Shown here: positions 45,827-56,280 of the stretch, one piece after another | How positions within the stretch are numbered: the stretch's first letter is position 1 | How the letters are laid out: each line of letters opens with the position of its first letter | Source: Acheta domesticus | Lineage: Eukaryota; Arthropoda; Insecta; Orthoptera; Gryllidae | Assembly: GCA_031308135.1 (NCBI GenBank) | Contig: JAHLJT010000631.1 | Span: 264,076,925-264,140,924 of the forward strand | Direction: 5' to 3' | DNA: 64,000 bases | Program-made: the position numbers and the translations under genes | Notes under the pieces: generated by a model | Database searches by the model: none | What the model was told of the DNA's origin: nothing | What the model saw: only the letters and a program-made list of their open reading frames with translations

Positions 45827-46489
45827 TTTTGCACAGAATAGCGTAAAACATGATTAACAATCACGTGACCAGTAGTGTGTGATGTGTAATACACTGCAAT
45901 AACGAAGCATTGTCGGGTCCACTAGTAAACAAATAAATGTCTCTATTGGTGGCGATGCTCCGATCTCCTGTATGACTACTTCCAAAAGTGACCTGATCTC
46001 CTGCTGACTACTTTCAAAAGTTTAATACAATAGGAGGGCATTTCAAGTAATATACGTATGCACTGAGGTGAAAGAAATACCCTCACAACATTTGCATGAA
46101 TATTTGTTTACTTCAAGATTAGAATGGATTTAAAATTAATCAGAAATATATTTAGTGATTATATTTTAATACTGCATGAGATTTTACAAAAATATAATAT
46201 TACCTTTGTGTAACTCAGCTAGTGAGGAGTAGAGGAGAATTGGAAATAAAGTGTTCATGTTAGCGGGTGCTAGTAAGTACCACTAAATATTGCAAAGAAG
46301 GAGTGTCTTGTAAAAGCTAAAATAATATGTACGTATTTTTAAATTACCTTAACAAAAAATTGAAAGAGAATCTCGTCAGCTTCAAGCAAAAACACTTAGG
46401 GTTTCCGGGCGCGTGGCTATTAGTCTCTTGTGCATAGTGCATGTTAATGACGGGAGGTAGCTATGTTCCTTTCCCTGTGCAACACGAGA
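45601..46489. other. AT-rich, no gene recognised; small tandem repeat 45960-46025
   Basis: GATCTCCTG(T)ATGACTACTTCCAAAAGT is followed directly by GATCTCCTGCTGACTACTTTCAAAAGT, a ~31-bp duplication. Confidence 0.45.
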
Positions 46490-47030
46490 GCCTGCGCTAA
46501 CCTAAACGTCGGGTTTTCAGGATCACCCCTTCGCCTCCCCTTACCGGGGGTCCTGGGGTTCCACTCGTAGCAGGATTTTCGTCATTAGCCAGATAGCTAA
46601 GATGAGTTCTATCGCTGTCTAGAGGAGAATCCTAGCGGACGGCTGCTCTGATCGGTAGTTTCCGTGATTTATCCCATCAGTGCCAGGCGAATGCTGAAGC
46701 AGTACCCTATGCAACGAGCCACAGACCGCGCGCGACTATTCCCTTCTCTTCCTTGTCCAGTTCTATCTCTTTACTTACACACACCTACATGCACCGCACT
46801 ACCAATATGCCTGGAGACTGATCGGGAGCTTAGAGCTTGTAGAGGCGGTACCCGCTGGTGAGAGATACCTGTTTGGGAAAAACGCTAGCCGATGGTAGGT
46901 CGGCGCCTGATCTCACCATCCAACGGAAGAAGATCACTGCCACCTCCTGAGGAAAAAACATGCTCTACAATTACGGGAATAAAGACCTTAACGATTGAAG
47001 TGCCGAGAAATCACTGATCAAAAAACAAAA
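46490..47030 (+). mobile_element. SINE-1 copy, decayed head
   Basis: The order of blocks follows the copy at 25695-26233: a B-box remnant GGGGTTCCACTCG (about 46555) followed by GTAGCAGGATTTTCG, GGACGGCTGCTC, GCCAGGCGAATGC, a CT-rich block with ACACACC, GAGATACCTGTTTGGG, AGGTCGGCGCCTGATCTCACCATCCA, TTACGGGA and GAAATCACTGATCAA. The A box is no longer clear. The 3' end is followed by a short A-rich tract. Confidence 0.8.
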
Positions 47031-49150
47031 CAAAAAAAAACTCGTTTCCCCCCACGTTCCAATTCCCGTATCAGAATCTCACCCTTTGCGTTTTACTGTC
47101 CCTTTTTCTATTGTTGTTTTTTGTCTGCACATTTTTGTTGTTTCTAGTGGCCCGCACGTTCTTTATCTAGTGTGCGCTGTCACGTTCTGGCTTCTTCGAT
47201 AAAGCATCTCGTTACACCTTATTTGCCGCCCCATTTTGCTCTCTGTGGCATCATCGCGTTCACGGTACCCATTGTATTTCTTGACATCCTGCTTCATCTC
47301 GTCATTATTCGTCGCAAGTCGACGCACACTGCACGGGTCTCCTAGCCTAGTGTTATTTCATCCTCTGTTGCACCGCGTCGCGATCAGTCGCACTACATTT
47401 CCCCTTCCGCTGTCACTCAGCGAATCTGCGCATATTCACACGCACTCCATCCGACCCTGTCGCACTTCGTCAAACACGGGCGGAATTCGATGCATCCCAT
47501 TGCGCATTGCTGAACTTTACCGCAACCGAGACGAAATGAGCCGCAACTTTTAACCATTTGCAGTAGGCCACACAATCTCTGCACCTTGGCTTTCCCGTCG
47601 CACTTCGTCGCATACTATCGTTCAATGTTTGCTCTTAATCACGTTAGCTAAACAATGTGTTCAAGTCTGCATTTCCATGTGTACCTTGTTGCATTGACAT
47701 TGCGTTTCAGTTACCAAAACCGGTACCATGCTGTACCCAGATTATTTGATCTGTCACTCTTCCTCAAAGTGAAAATGTACAGCTAATATGCTTCATAGAA
47801 CGACTTATTGATTGAATGGGAATAATTAAACTTCTTCATCAAATACAAACTAAAATATACATGATGATGATAGTTAATAAAGAACGTACACAATAGAAAA
47901 GATATTAACAAAATTTCAGAAAAAACGGAAAAGATTTTCAGACGTATATTCGATTAAAGGAGACTATACCCTACACATTTAGATAAACTTGAACTCAACC
48001 GACATTGCTGTCCGCAAAACGGCATGCTCAGGACTTAAGTAGGTCGCAATTCGACGGCCAAAACGTTGGCTTGGCCAAACACTGCTTAGGACAGGGCATT
48101 TCCCGGAGAGCTAAGACTCGATTGACGCCGGCCGTGGAAGCTACATTACCTTCGATTTTCCGCGCTGCAGCTTTTCTGTCAACCCTACACCACCACGCCC
48201 GGTTTGTTTTCCCCGTTCTTCATTGCACAGCCAAGGATCTTAATTCCTTCAGAGTCCACTCCACACCCTGCAGCAATCCTCATTAGTATCGCCACATTGT
48301 AATTTTGCGTACATATTACCTTAACAACTCTTAAACATTGTTTTGTTTTTAAATATTTTTGTGTATTTTTCTCTGTTTATAGAGATGTGTATCGGTAATA
48401 GTGCAGTTGTTAGTAATGTTTTGCGCCTTTCATCACTTTGCTCAAATATTCTTGGGGCTGCTCTAATTTTTCACATCACAGTAGTTCTTATGCCCTTTTC
48501 TAACCTAATAAACTCGTCCTACCTTAACCAACAACGTAACCTCATCTTTCACAATCCTTATTTATTCCTGCTAATATTACTTCTTCCCAAATTAGAAATT
48601 AAACTATATTTTCTCAGTTATTTAACGCGACCGTTTTTGACAAACATTTTGCCCCGACCACCGACTCAAATCACATTTTCCATGCCAACATCCACGATTC
48701 ATCTGTTATTCACTTTCATCTGTCTGGATCCACACACGTCCGCTCTTATGATCCCATCTTCTCTCTCAATGTCTCTTTTCCTCTTGTACAATATCTATTT
48801 TTTTTCTCAGCTGTGAATTATTTGTAGTCGGCATTCTCATTACATTGAATTCCTTACTCGCTTTTCATTTCTTTACAGCAATCTAATGACCCTGGAATCT
48901 CACTCAGCATCCAGTTTCCTCTCGCCTTGCTCCCCTTGCCTTCCCCCGACTTCACCGTTGAAGTCTCCTTCTCCTCATCTACACCCACAACATCGCGCGC
49001 GCTCGCGTAGTCACGCTCCGCTCCACACCTCAACGCTCCCCGTCGCCTCCCCACAATTTAATTTCCACCCTCCCCGCCCCCGCCCTTCCCCCCGCCCGCC
49101 CGCCGCGCCCGCGTCCCCGCGCCCGCCGCCCAAGGCCTCATTTTTCAGAG
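47031..49150. other. 2-kb pyrimidine-rich, strand-asymmetric stretch
   Basis: The plus strand is strongly C+T rich throughout. At 47180-47620 the words GTCGCAC and CACTTCGTC recur (for example near 47387, 47458 and 47600), suggesting a decayed minisatellite. 48343-48816 is a 157-codon stop-free frame that does not begin with ATG; its Leu/Phe/Ser-rich content follows from the pyrimidine bias, so I do not call it a gene. The minus strand reads as purine-rich. Confidence 0.5.
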
Positions 49151-49310
49151 CGCTTCGCCCTGGATGTGTTTATTTTTTGCCGGCGACGCGGGCGAAGTGG
49201 AACAAAATGGGGTTACCGCGCGCGCAATGGCCGATGGAGAATATTCCGTGGGCGAGCGCACAGCCTTGGAGGCACTCGGGGCTGCAAGCAGCCCACTAAC
49301 GCGCGTTTGT
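49000..49310 (+). promoter_or_regulatory. GC/CpG-rich island
   Basis: C-rich on the left (CCGCCCCCGCCC), then a balanced CpG-rich part with GGGCGAAGTGGAACAAAATGGGG. An ATG frame from 49164 (MCLFFAGDAGEVEQNG...) reads through the balanced part and has reasonable composition up to ~45 codons, but no clear donor follows. It could be a promoter or first exon. Confidence 0.3.
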
Positions 49311-49799
49311 AAATATAAAATAAATACGCAGCTCAATATTATATATACATATACATTTAATATTTAGCTACATATTTATTGTACATTGTACACTCCTAAA
49401 CTCAAAAAGAAGTACATAAGTAAACAAATAAATAATATAAATTACATATAATTCTGGAGATTATGTAAGCGTTGGTAGAGAGGGAGGTTAATGCTACCTG
49501 CGTTATGAAATAGATCACTTAAAACTTTTGACTGTGCCATTTGCCTTCCTTGAATAATACATATCCTGTTGAATGACCAGACATGAATTTATAAAATAAA
49601 AAAGCCTGCAAATATTCTTGAAATTACTAACTACCGTAGTGTATTTTTTATTTAATCGAACTGCAAATGGAAAATGTCACTACAATTTACATTCTCATAT
49701 CTTGGACACAACCTTACATTTGAAAGAAATTGAGAAACATGTTAACGAATAATGAGACATATAAATTTTATTGTTTTAGTCTTAATAACACATTTCATA
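49311..49799. other. AT-rich, no gene recognised
   Basis: Nothing recognised. Confidence 0.4.
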
Positions 49800-50000
49800 C
49801 ATTCCAGCAACTTTTCGTCAATGGAAACGATGACGTGGAAATTGCGGAGGGCGTTCATTGGACCCATTGTGGCGGCGCGCGCAGGCGGCCGAAGGGGAGG
49901 GGGCCTTGCTCCTGTAACGCGTCACGTGGGCACGGGGGTTGGCATCGTTGAGTGGTTGCGTGGGCGCAGCAATCGACGGAAACGCTCACGTGATCGTTCA
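49800..50000 (+). promoter_or_regulatory. Small GC-rich patch with CACGTG words
   Basis: A GC-rich patch holding GTCACGTGGGC and CTCACGTGATC (two E-box CACGTG words about 65 bp apart, near 49923 and 49987) and GGCGGCGCGCGC. ATG frames through it lack any recognised family. Confidence 0.25.
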
Positions 50001-51014
50001 GAAAAGGGAAGATGTGCTAATTTTAGAATACATTTTATTGATCGTAAATTGTGTAGAATAAAAGACGATTCTGAAGATCATATTTTGTATTAACCTATTT
50101 GATGTGTTTATTTCTGTTAGATGTAAGGTTTTTCGGATATTTCTAAGTGGAACCTAGCAAATGCAGTCTACGAGTATCTGGAGTTTTAGAGGAGGTAATT
50201 TCATATTTCAGACGTATCCCGAATAGTTAAACCAGTGGATTTATATTTCGGGCAATCGAAAACATACGGATGAGAGCTAAAATACGTGATTGAGGAATAT
50301 ATTTTCAAAAGTGAAAATAAATTGCTTGGAAATTACAGTGTGAAATGATCTTTCTATTGTGAAGTTCGTTGGACACTGAGTCAGGGGATCTTCATACAAC
50401 ATCCTATTGATTAGTAAAGTATGAAGTACGTCCAGCTATGAACTCTAATTTATTTTACATCGGAGACTTTGCATTTCATGACATTCTCATGGAGAATGTA
50501 TTACTTTAGACATTCTTATTTAAAGTAGTATTAAAATTCCGCTTATTATATTTTGAGTATTCGAATAATCTGATTTTATTTTATTTTGAGATTCGAATAA
50601 TATGTGTAATAATTTTCTGAATTTTAAAGAAAGAAATTCTTAATAAAATTCGAACAGAACTAAACTGAAATCACGATGAAAAAGAACGTCGATGAGCAAG
50701 GACGATACACAATATTAGACTCTTTCTGTGACATTTTAGGAGGAAAATACTTTTTTCCTTGTTTAACAATAAATGCCATTTTTAATGTACATCCTATACT
50801 AGTGACGTAGTCACAATTATTATGTATATTTCAATTTGAATTTTTTAATGATTCGATATATGGACCTATTTTTGGATTTCGAAATAGAAAGAATCGTTGA
50901 TAATTTTCTTTTGATTCGCAGTTATTGGTCAGATCATGGTTTTTGTGTAGTAAATTCATTTATCACAAGAGGAAGCGAATGCAAAAAATCTCTGATTTTT
51001 GAGGTACATTAGAA

Positions 51015-51058
<44 letters not shown>

Positions 51059-51509
51059 CAAAGAGAGAAATATATGATTCGGTTAAGACTGGAAGATGAA
51101 AAAGTAAAATCTTCCTGGACAGAAAAATTGTGGTTTAAAACAATGTTACGGCAAGAAACAGAATGAAAAAGGAGGTAAATAGTTTTTATTTTGGGGCCAA
51201 AAACGTACATACAGGAGAAGACAGTCTAGAGCAAGTTACTAAGACTATTGTCTATTTCAAGTCTGTAAATAAACGACACGAGGAAGATGATACTAGTGAC
51301 TAACAAAACCAAAACAGCCAGTGGAGCCATGGGATTCATAGCTACTTGGATGTCTATTTCGTCGATTGCAATATGTGTCTCCAACACCAATGGCAACAAT
51401 GGCGAAATCTAGAGTGACCATCAACTCGACGACGATGATATTATCGGCAAGGACAATGACTACAAAAACGAACGAAGAGTCATTTTGAGCGATAAAAGAA
51501 GTGATCGAG
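50001..51509. other. AT-rich, no gene recognised; (TA)n at 51018-51055
   Basis: A (TA)n run of about 19 dinucleotides lies at 51018-51055. From 51290 the sequence becomes more GC-balanced without a recognisable exon. Confidence 0.45.
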
Positions 51510-51965
51510 CGAACTGCGCCGGCAATGGAGACGGGGGCGGCGAGGTGGGCGGCGGCGGCTGCGGCGGCGAGAGCTTCCTGCCCACCTCCGCCAGGAAACC
51601 TCGTTGCGGCGCTTCCGTCCATCGCAAAGTGCTCGTGAGCGCAGGCCCGCCTTGCCTCCCGCTCCGCACCACCGTCCATCCTGCCCGTCCTCTCTGCATC
51701 CGCCTCTGTCCGTCCCGCCCGCCGCTCGCTCCTCTTCTGCTCCGGCCCTCACCACTCTCTCCACTTTATCTTCCTCCCTCTATCCCCTTCCTCTCCGCCA
51801 CCGCCTCCGCGCGTCCCGCCCCTCGCTCCGCCCCTCCCTCGGCCCCTCGCTACATCCCTCGCTCCGCCCCCGCTCCGCCCCTCGCCACCCTCTCGCACCG
51901 CCCCGCGGCACCCATCCCCACCCCGCCTCGCGTTGCCCAGCACCGTCCAGCACAACGTCGTGACG
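51510..51965. promoter_or_regulatory. GC-rich island with C-rich decayed minisatellite
   Basis: 51520-51600 is GGC-triplet rich. 51660-51920 is C-rich with recurring CGCTCCGCCCCTC-type units of 12-14 bp (clear around 51815-51890). Long frames across it do not start with ATG and are Pro/Ser/Arg low-complexity. It may be a promoter island partly overrun by a minisatellite. Confidence 0.4.
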
Positions 51966-51976
51966 TCTTGAGCTCC

Positions 51977-52051
51977 ATTTTTCACAAGGAGCCCACTCCG
52001 ACCCAAATGCAGTTCTAGCAATTTACCTTTCCGTTGGTTGTTAGTTCTTTG
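51977..52051. repeat. Left copy of ~75-bp direct repeat flanking SINE-1
   Basis: TTTTTCACAAGGAGCCC...CCAAATGCAGTTCTAGCAATTTACC...GTTGTTAGTTCTTTG matches 52595-52674 with a few substitutions and one small insertion in the right copy. Confidence 0.88.
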
Positions 52052-52129
52052 CTGCGAATCTGTGAGGAAATATTTTGTGTTGTTTGGGTTGCGTCACTTC
52101 GGCCATTATTGTCGTGACTGCCTGATCTA

Positions 52130-52590
52130 CCCGCGATGTGGGGCTGTAATCCCTCCCCGCTGGATCGGGAGATTCGTCCTATACTTCAGGTTTTCTCCTC
52201 TTCAGGTATCTCCACCAGCTGGGCACCGTCCCAGACGGTATAAGCTTTAAGCTCGAGGCTGGTCTCCCAAATTGTGGAAGTGTAGTGCATGTGCATGTGT
52301 GTTTGTGTGTAAGGGGAGAGGTTAGGACAAAGAAGAGTTAGGAAAATTCGCGCGCATCGACGGCCCGTTTTTAAGGGTACTGCTCACGCCTTCGACAAGT
52401 ATTGATCGGATAAACTAAGAAAAGAGCAACCTACCGCTAGAATTCTCCTCTAGGAGTGGCTGAATTCTACCAAGTCATGAAGCTTGTGTCGAAAATGCGC
52501 CTCAGTCGGGAATCGTGCCCTACAAGTTTAGATATGTTCTAGCGATGACTGATCTTGCCACTAAGCGATCTCAGCCGGTCGCTCTGACGT
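52130..52590 (-). mobile_element. SINE-1 copy between direct repeats
   Basis: On the minus strand: a B-box-like GGCACGATTCCCGA (near 52510-52523), TTTTCGACAC, GAATTCAGCCACTCC, GCGGTAGGTTGCTC, TCCGATCAATACTTGTCGAAGGC, ACACACAAACACACATGC and GACCAGCCTCGAGC blocks in SINE-1 order. Diverged from the other copies, so older. Confidence 0.7.
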
Positions 52591-52594
52591 CCGC

Positions 52595-52674
52595 TTTTCA
52601 CAGAGCCCTTCGAGCTCACTCTACTCCAAATGCAGCTCTAGCAATTTACCATTCCGTTAGTTGTTAGTTCTTTG
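52595..52674. repeat. Right copy of ~75-bp direct repeat flanking SINE-1
   Basis: TTTTCACAGAGCCC...CCAAATGCAGCTCTAGCAATTTACC...GTTGTTAGTTCTTTG. Far longer than a normal SINE target duplication. Confidence 0.88.
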
Positions 52675-54335
52675 GTCGTAGGGAAACCCAAGAGCTAACT
52701 TGCGGAAAAGCGCGCACTTGTTGTAAATGAAGTTAGCTTAATCCCGATGTCAGTGCTCGTTTAAAAAAGTCGCGTGTTCTTGGAGGAGTGGTAGGAATCT
52801 TCTGTAATCACAGTTAATGCGTGAACTTTGTGAGTTACAAATGTTTGGACGTTTCTGCTGCTTGAGCACATTTTTCTATTAAATTAACGGACGATAAATT
52901 TGGGAGAGTGCTAGTAATAAACTGTTCCAGAAATGGAAGTTAAGAGAAAAGGCCTTACACGTGTTTTGGAGTGAGGAAGAAGTATGAAGGCACTTCCATT
53001 ATTTTTAAATAAATTGGAATTATTTCTAGTTATTCATTACGTGGTACCTTGTTATTAAATTTCATGTTAAATTGTTTGTAGACTTTTATTCAAGGGAGAA
53101 AGTCAAACAAAACGTTAAGCATAATGTGTTTACGAGATAAAACTTCTTAAAGGCATTACGAATTATTTTCAATTTATTCAGTGATGAACGTTATTCGTAA
53201 TTCATATAACGCAGTGACATATGACAACATATGCATTTTATATCCTTTTTTTCTACAAGTAAGTAATAATTTTTATATCGAATTGTCCCTCTATAAAGAA
53301 CGCTTTCTCAGTGTTATTGTGTCAACACTACATTGAAAAGTACACGAATATATACTTAAAAATATTATTTTTTGCAAGGAGGCAATATTTTAATGTAGCA
53401 ATAAATAAAAACGTTTAAATGCTTACTACTGTTATTGATACATGAGTATTATTTTCATTTCTTGCATTTTGCATAGTGTTGCTGTTTATTTGGAGATTTA
53501 CTTTCAACATGACGTTACCTAGTACATTCAACTTGATTGTTACAATAATTTTATGTAAAGGTCTTTGTTATTTTTTGTAAGCTATTGGGTGTTGGGTATG
53601 TGTAATTGTTCGTTCGAAAATAAATTTGTGAGAAATGTACTTAATTTTTACTTTTTATCGTATCGTTTTAGTTCATTTATAATTTTAAAATATTTGAATT
53701 GAAATTTTTCTCTTTTAATTACCATAATAATCTGTGCTAAATTATATATCAGCATTATATCGCTTTTTGGACAATCTTTATTTCTACTAAAGCTGGTTTC
53801 TCAACTAGTAGTTTGCGTACAATTAATGATATGAAAATTGTGTAAGAAGAAATTCCTGGGAAAGGTACTGGTAAAAATGAAAATACCTGGCAAAACTTCT
53901 TTATTGTCACTTGTTTATCCAGTTCAACCAATCACATTAATTAGTATGCCTTATATTAATTAAGGTAAGAGTACCAGTAATAGCCTTTAGTTTGGAGAAT
54001 TTTTGTAGTTTTTTAGCCTCCTTAGTCTAAAGTACTAAATTCAATAGTTGAAACTCATTGAGTTTATCTCTCTTTGAATAAATCACATTCCTAAAAATGG
54101 CCAATTTTCAATTTGTTTTATTTAAAAAAATATTTCCAAGTTTCGATTTTGATTAATTAGTGGCCACCTGAAAATCACAATGTAATTTTCCGTAATGGAT
54201 AGATACTTACTGACGTCTGCGTGTGTAGTAAATGATGGCTGGTCAATGTTTTACTCGCTAAACGAATTTGAGACTCTTTGAATCCCAAAATGAAATGAGT
54301 TCTATTTATATTATTGCAATGCAAATATTAATAAG

Positions 54336-54536
54336 ATGATTTTATCTTTTTTAAATATTACAGAAAGGGAAATAACTAAATTATCGTTGATTATGTATCA
54401 TCACTTGGAGGCATCAGATCCACCTTCTGCGAGTTTGAAGGAAGCGAGGAGTCTCCGATGTACAATTTTGTACTTTAATTACCTTAAAGAAGAAAATGAG
54501 AAAAAAAATACTTTCAGAAAGATAAGTGCTGGTTAG
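54336..54536 (+). CDS. Exon-like 66-codon ORF, product unknown
   Basis: ATG at 54336; just inside the frame the sequence TTTTTTAAATATTACAG looks like a splice acceptor at about 54363, after which EREITKLSLIMYHHLEASD and a charged, Lys/Glu-rich end (YLKEENEKK) read to a stop at 54534-54536. Composition is natural for a helical protein segment. No domain was recognised. It could be a terminal exon or a relic of a transposon protein. Confidence 0.22.
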   Translation: MILSFLNITEREITKLSLIMYHHLEASDPPSASLKEARSLRCTILYFNYLKEENEKKNTFRKISAG

Positions 54537-54711
54537 GCAATATTTTTTTTAATTTTAAGGCCATGATTTCTTTTAAGATTTTCATTTATTTTACCTTTTT
54601 TTAGTTATCATTAATTTCAGTAAATATATGAAAAGATGCTTTTCATTTGCAAATAATTATTCTATTATATAAAAAATGCTTGAACCAGTCATTGAATAAA
54701 TAGACAACAAA

Positions 54712-54751
54712 CATTAGTAATGTACATTTCTCATAACATACATTACTAATG
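54712..54751. repeat. Perfect 13-bp stem hairpin
   Basis: CATTAGTAATGTA and TACATTACTAATG are exact reverse complements separated by 14 nt. Nothing around it resembles an element end. Confidence 0.9.
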
Positions 54752-55619
54752 ACGGGAACGTGATAATTGAAATTCTGTTTTATCCTCTCAATGAGTGTTT
54801 TGGCTTTTTATAACCTTATATTTAACTTCAACATTATTATAAAACATATATATTGAAAAATACATGAAGTGTCTGCATTCAACAGAAAGAACGTCAGGGT
54901 TTGCACTGGCCTGTGATGGTTTCATTGCCGCCATCTTGTATTGCTTTTTAGGATTACTTTTGCACCCTGAATCAGGATTTGAAGATATTTTTCCCACATC
55001 ACGTCACGTTTTGTTTTAAATCTTATATTACGTTTTTATTTCATTAATTTACTAGTGCACTTCTTACATTGCATTTCTTACGAGTTGCTTAATTAAGATT
55101 TCTGCATTAATTTATTAATTGAATGTCCTGCAGCTATCTGACAACCCTCTATAAACCGCATGAGTCTAGCGCCGGCAACACGGGTACATTGAAGCAAGTT
55201 TTTCTGGGTGTCGAAATTTTGTTGTGGTTTTTTCCGCTAGTCTCAGTTGCGCTTCGCTTGCTAGTAAAAAGATAAAATCTTTTGTTTTCATACGTGTTAT
55301 TTAGTGAGTGACCTGTGATGTTTAACACGTATTTCAAAAGAAAAATATTTTTATTGAAATTATATCAACATCCTACGTCATGGCTGCAAGAACTGTCCTA
55401 GATTCATTCTGCTTATGCGTGTGTGGAAGTTTCGTGCCGAAAAGATTGCAGCGCAATAATAACAGAGTTTCGTGAGAAAGGGCTACTATGACTGACCTGT
55501 AGAACGTGTATAGAGCCGTTACGGAAATGGATGAACGGTGAGTGAACAGCGTTGCCATTCGGAATTTTAATGGTGTGGCTACCTACAGACCACAGTACTG
55601 ACTGCCTACTTCTGTTCTG

Positions 55620-56280
55620 TGAATGTGAAGGGATTTAACAGCAATCCTAAAAGTATTATTGTGTATCCAAAGAATATTCCATCTGCATTTTCACAGTTTC
55701 CTCATAGTCCTGATATACCAGTTCCACAGCATCCGGAAAATTAACGTCTAGTCTCTCTTGTGAATCTGAATGTGACGCACAAATGGCCGAGCTTATTTCT
55801 GACTGTGATTTCTCTATTGAAGATGTTGAAAAAGGACCCTAAAGGTTTCAAGCACAGTACATTAAATTATTTGGTACAAGACCTTGGCCCTACAAAGAAA
55901 TCTTGCTAAGTAATCGGTCCAGACTTCGTGAATTGAACATGTTGGCACGAGGGGCGCAACATTGGTACAGATATCCCGAGCAAGGATTGACACTCATCTT
56001 TTATAAAAAGGGTAGCATAAATGATAAATGTTACATTCACATCTGGGCTATTTCCCTGATAATCTAGGAATGCTGAGTGAAGAGAATGGAGAAAGATTGG
56101 AAGAAAGGATTTGGAACGCAAATATCAAGGGAAATGGTACAAAAACATGCTTGCAGATTGCCATTGGTGTCTAACGAGGAAAGATCTAACTACATCTCAT
56201 ATGCGAAAAGACAAAGGAGTTTCTTATACTAAGTTAAGACGTTATAAAATTGAAACCGTTTTCTTTCTCAATACGTTATA
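55620..56280 (+). pseudogene. Relic of a multi-copy, transposon-associated insect protein family
   Basis: Three readable stretches in one direction match a protein type I know as uncharacterised and highly repetitive in insect genomes. Near 55655-55740: NPKSIIVYPKNIPSAF then PHSPDIPVPQHPEN. At 55762-55843: ESECDAQMAELIS and DCDFSIEDVEKGP, ended by TAA. At 56025-56120 and, one frame over, to 56280: LHSHLGYFPDNLGMLSEENG and RKYQGKWYKNMLADCHW with a charged tail to a TAA. In the family the parts before and after 56020 are separated by several hundred residues; here they are about 60 codons apart, so the middle has been deleted. Stops and frame changes make it non-functional. I cannot give a curated family name. 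Confidence 0.72.

Larger units (their letters stand above)
52675..55619. other. AT-rich, no gene firmly recognised
   Basis: Contains the exon-like frame at 54336-54536 and the hairpin at 54712-54751, listed separately. Otherwise nothing recognised. Confidence 0.4.

Noticed and set aside
48343..48816. 157-codon Leu/Phe-rich frame resembling a membrane protein
   Set aside because: No ATG at the start; hydrophobic content is explained by the pyrimidine-rich strand (TTT, CTT, TTC codons).
51485..52018. 177-codon Pro/Ser/Arg-rich frame
   Set aside because: Begins at TTG rather than ATG and is produced by a C-rich decayed repeat.
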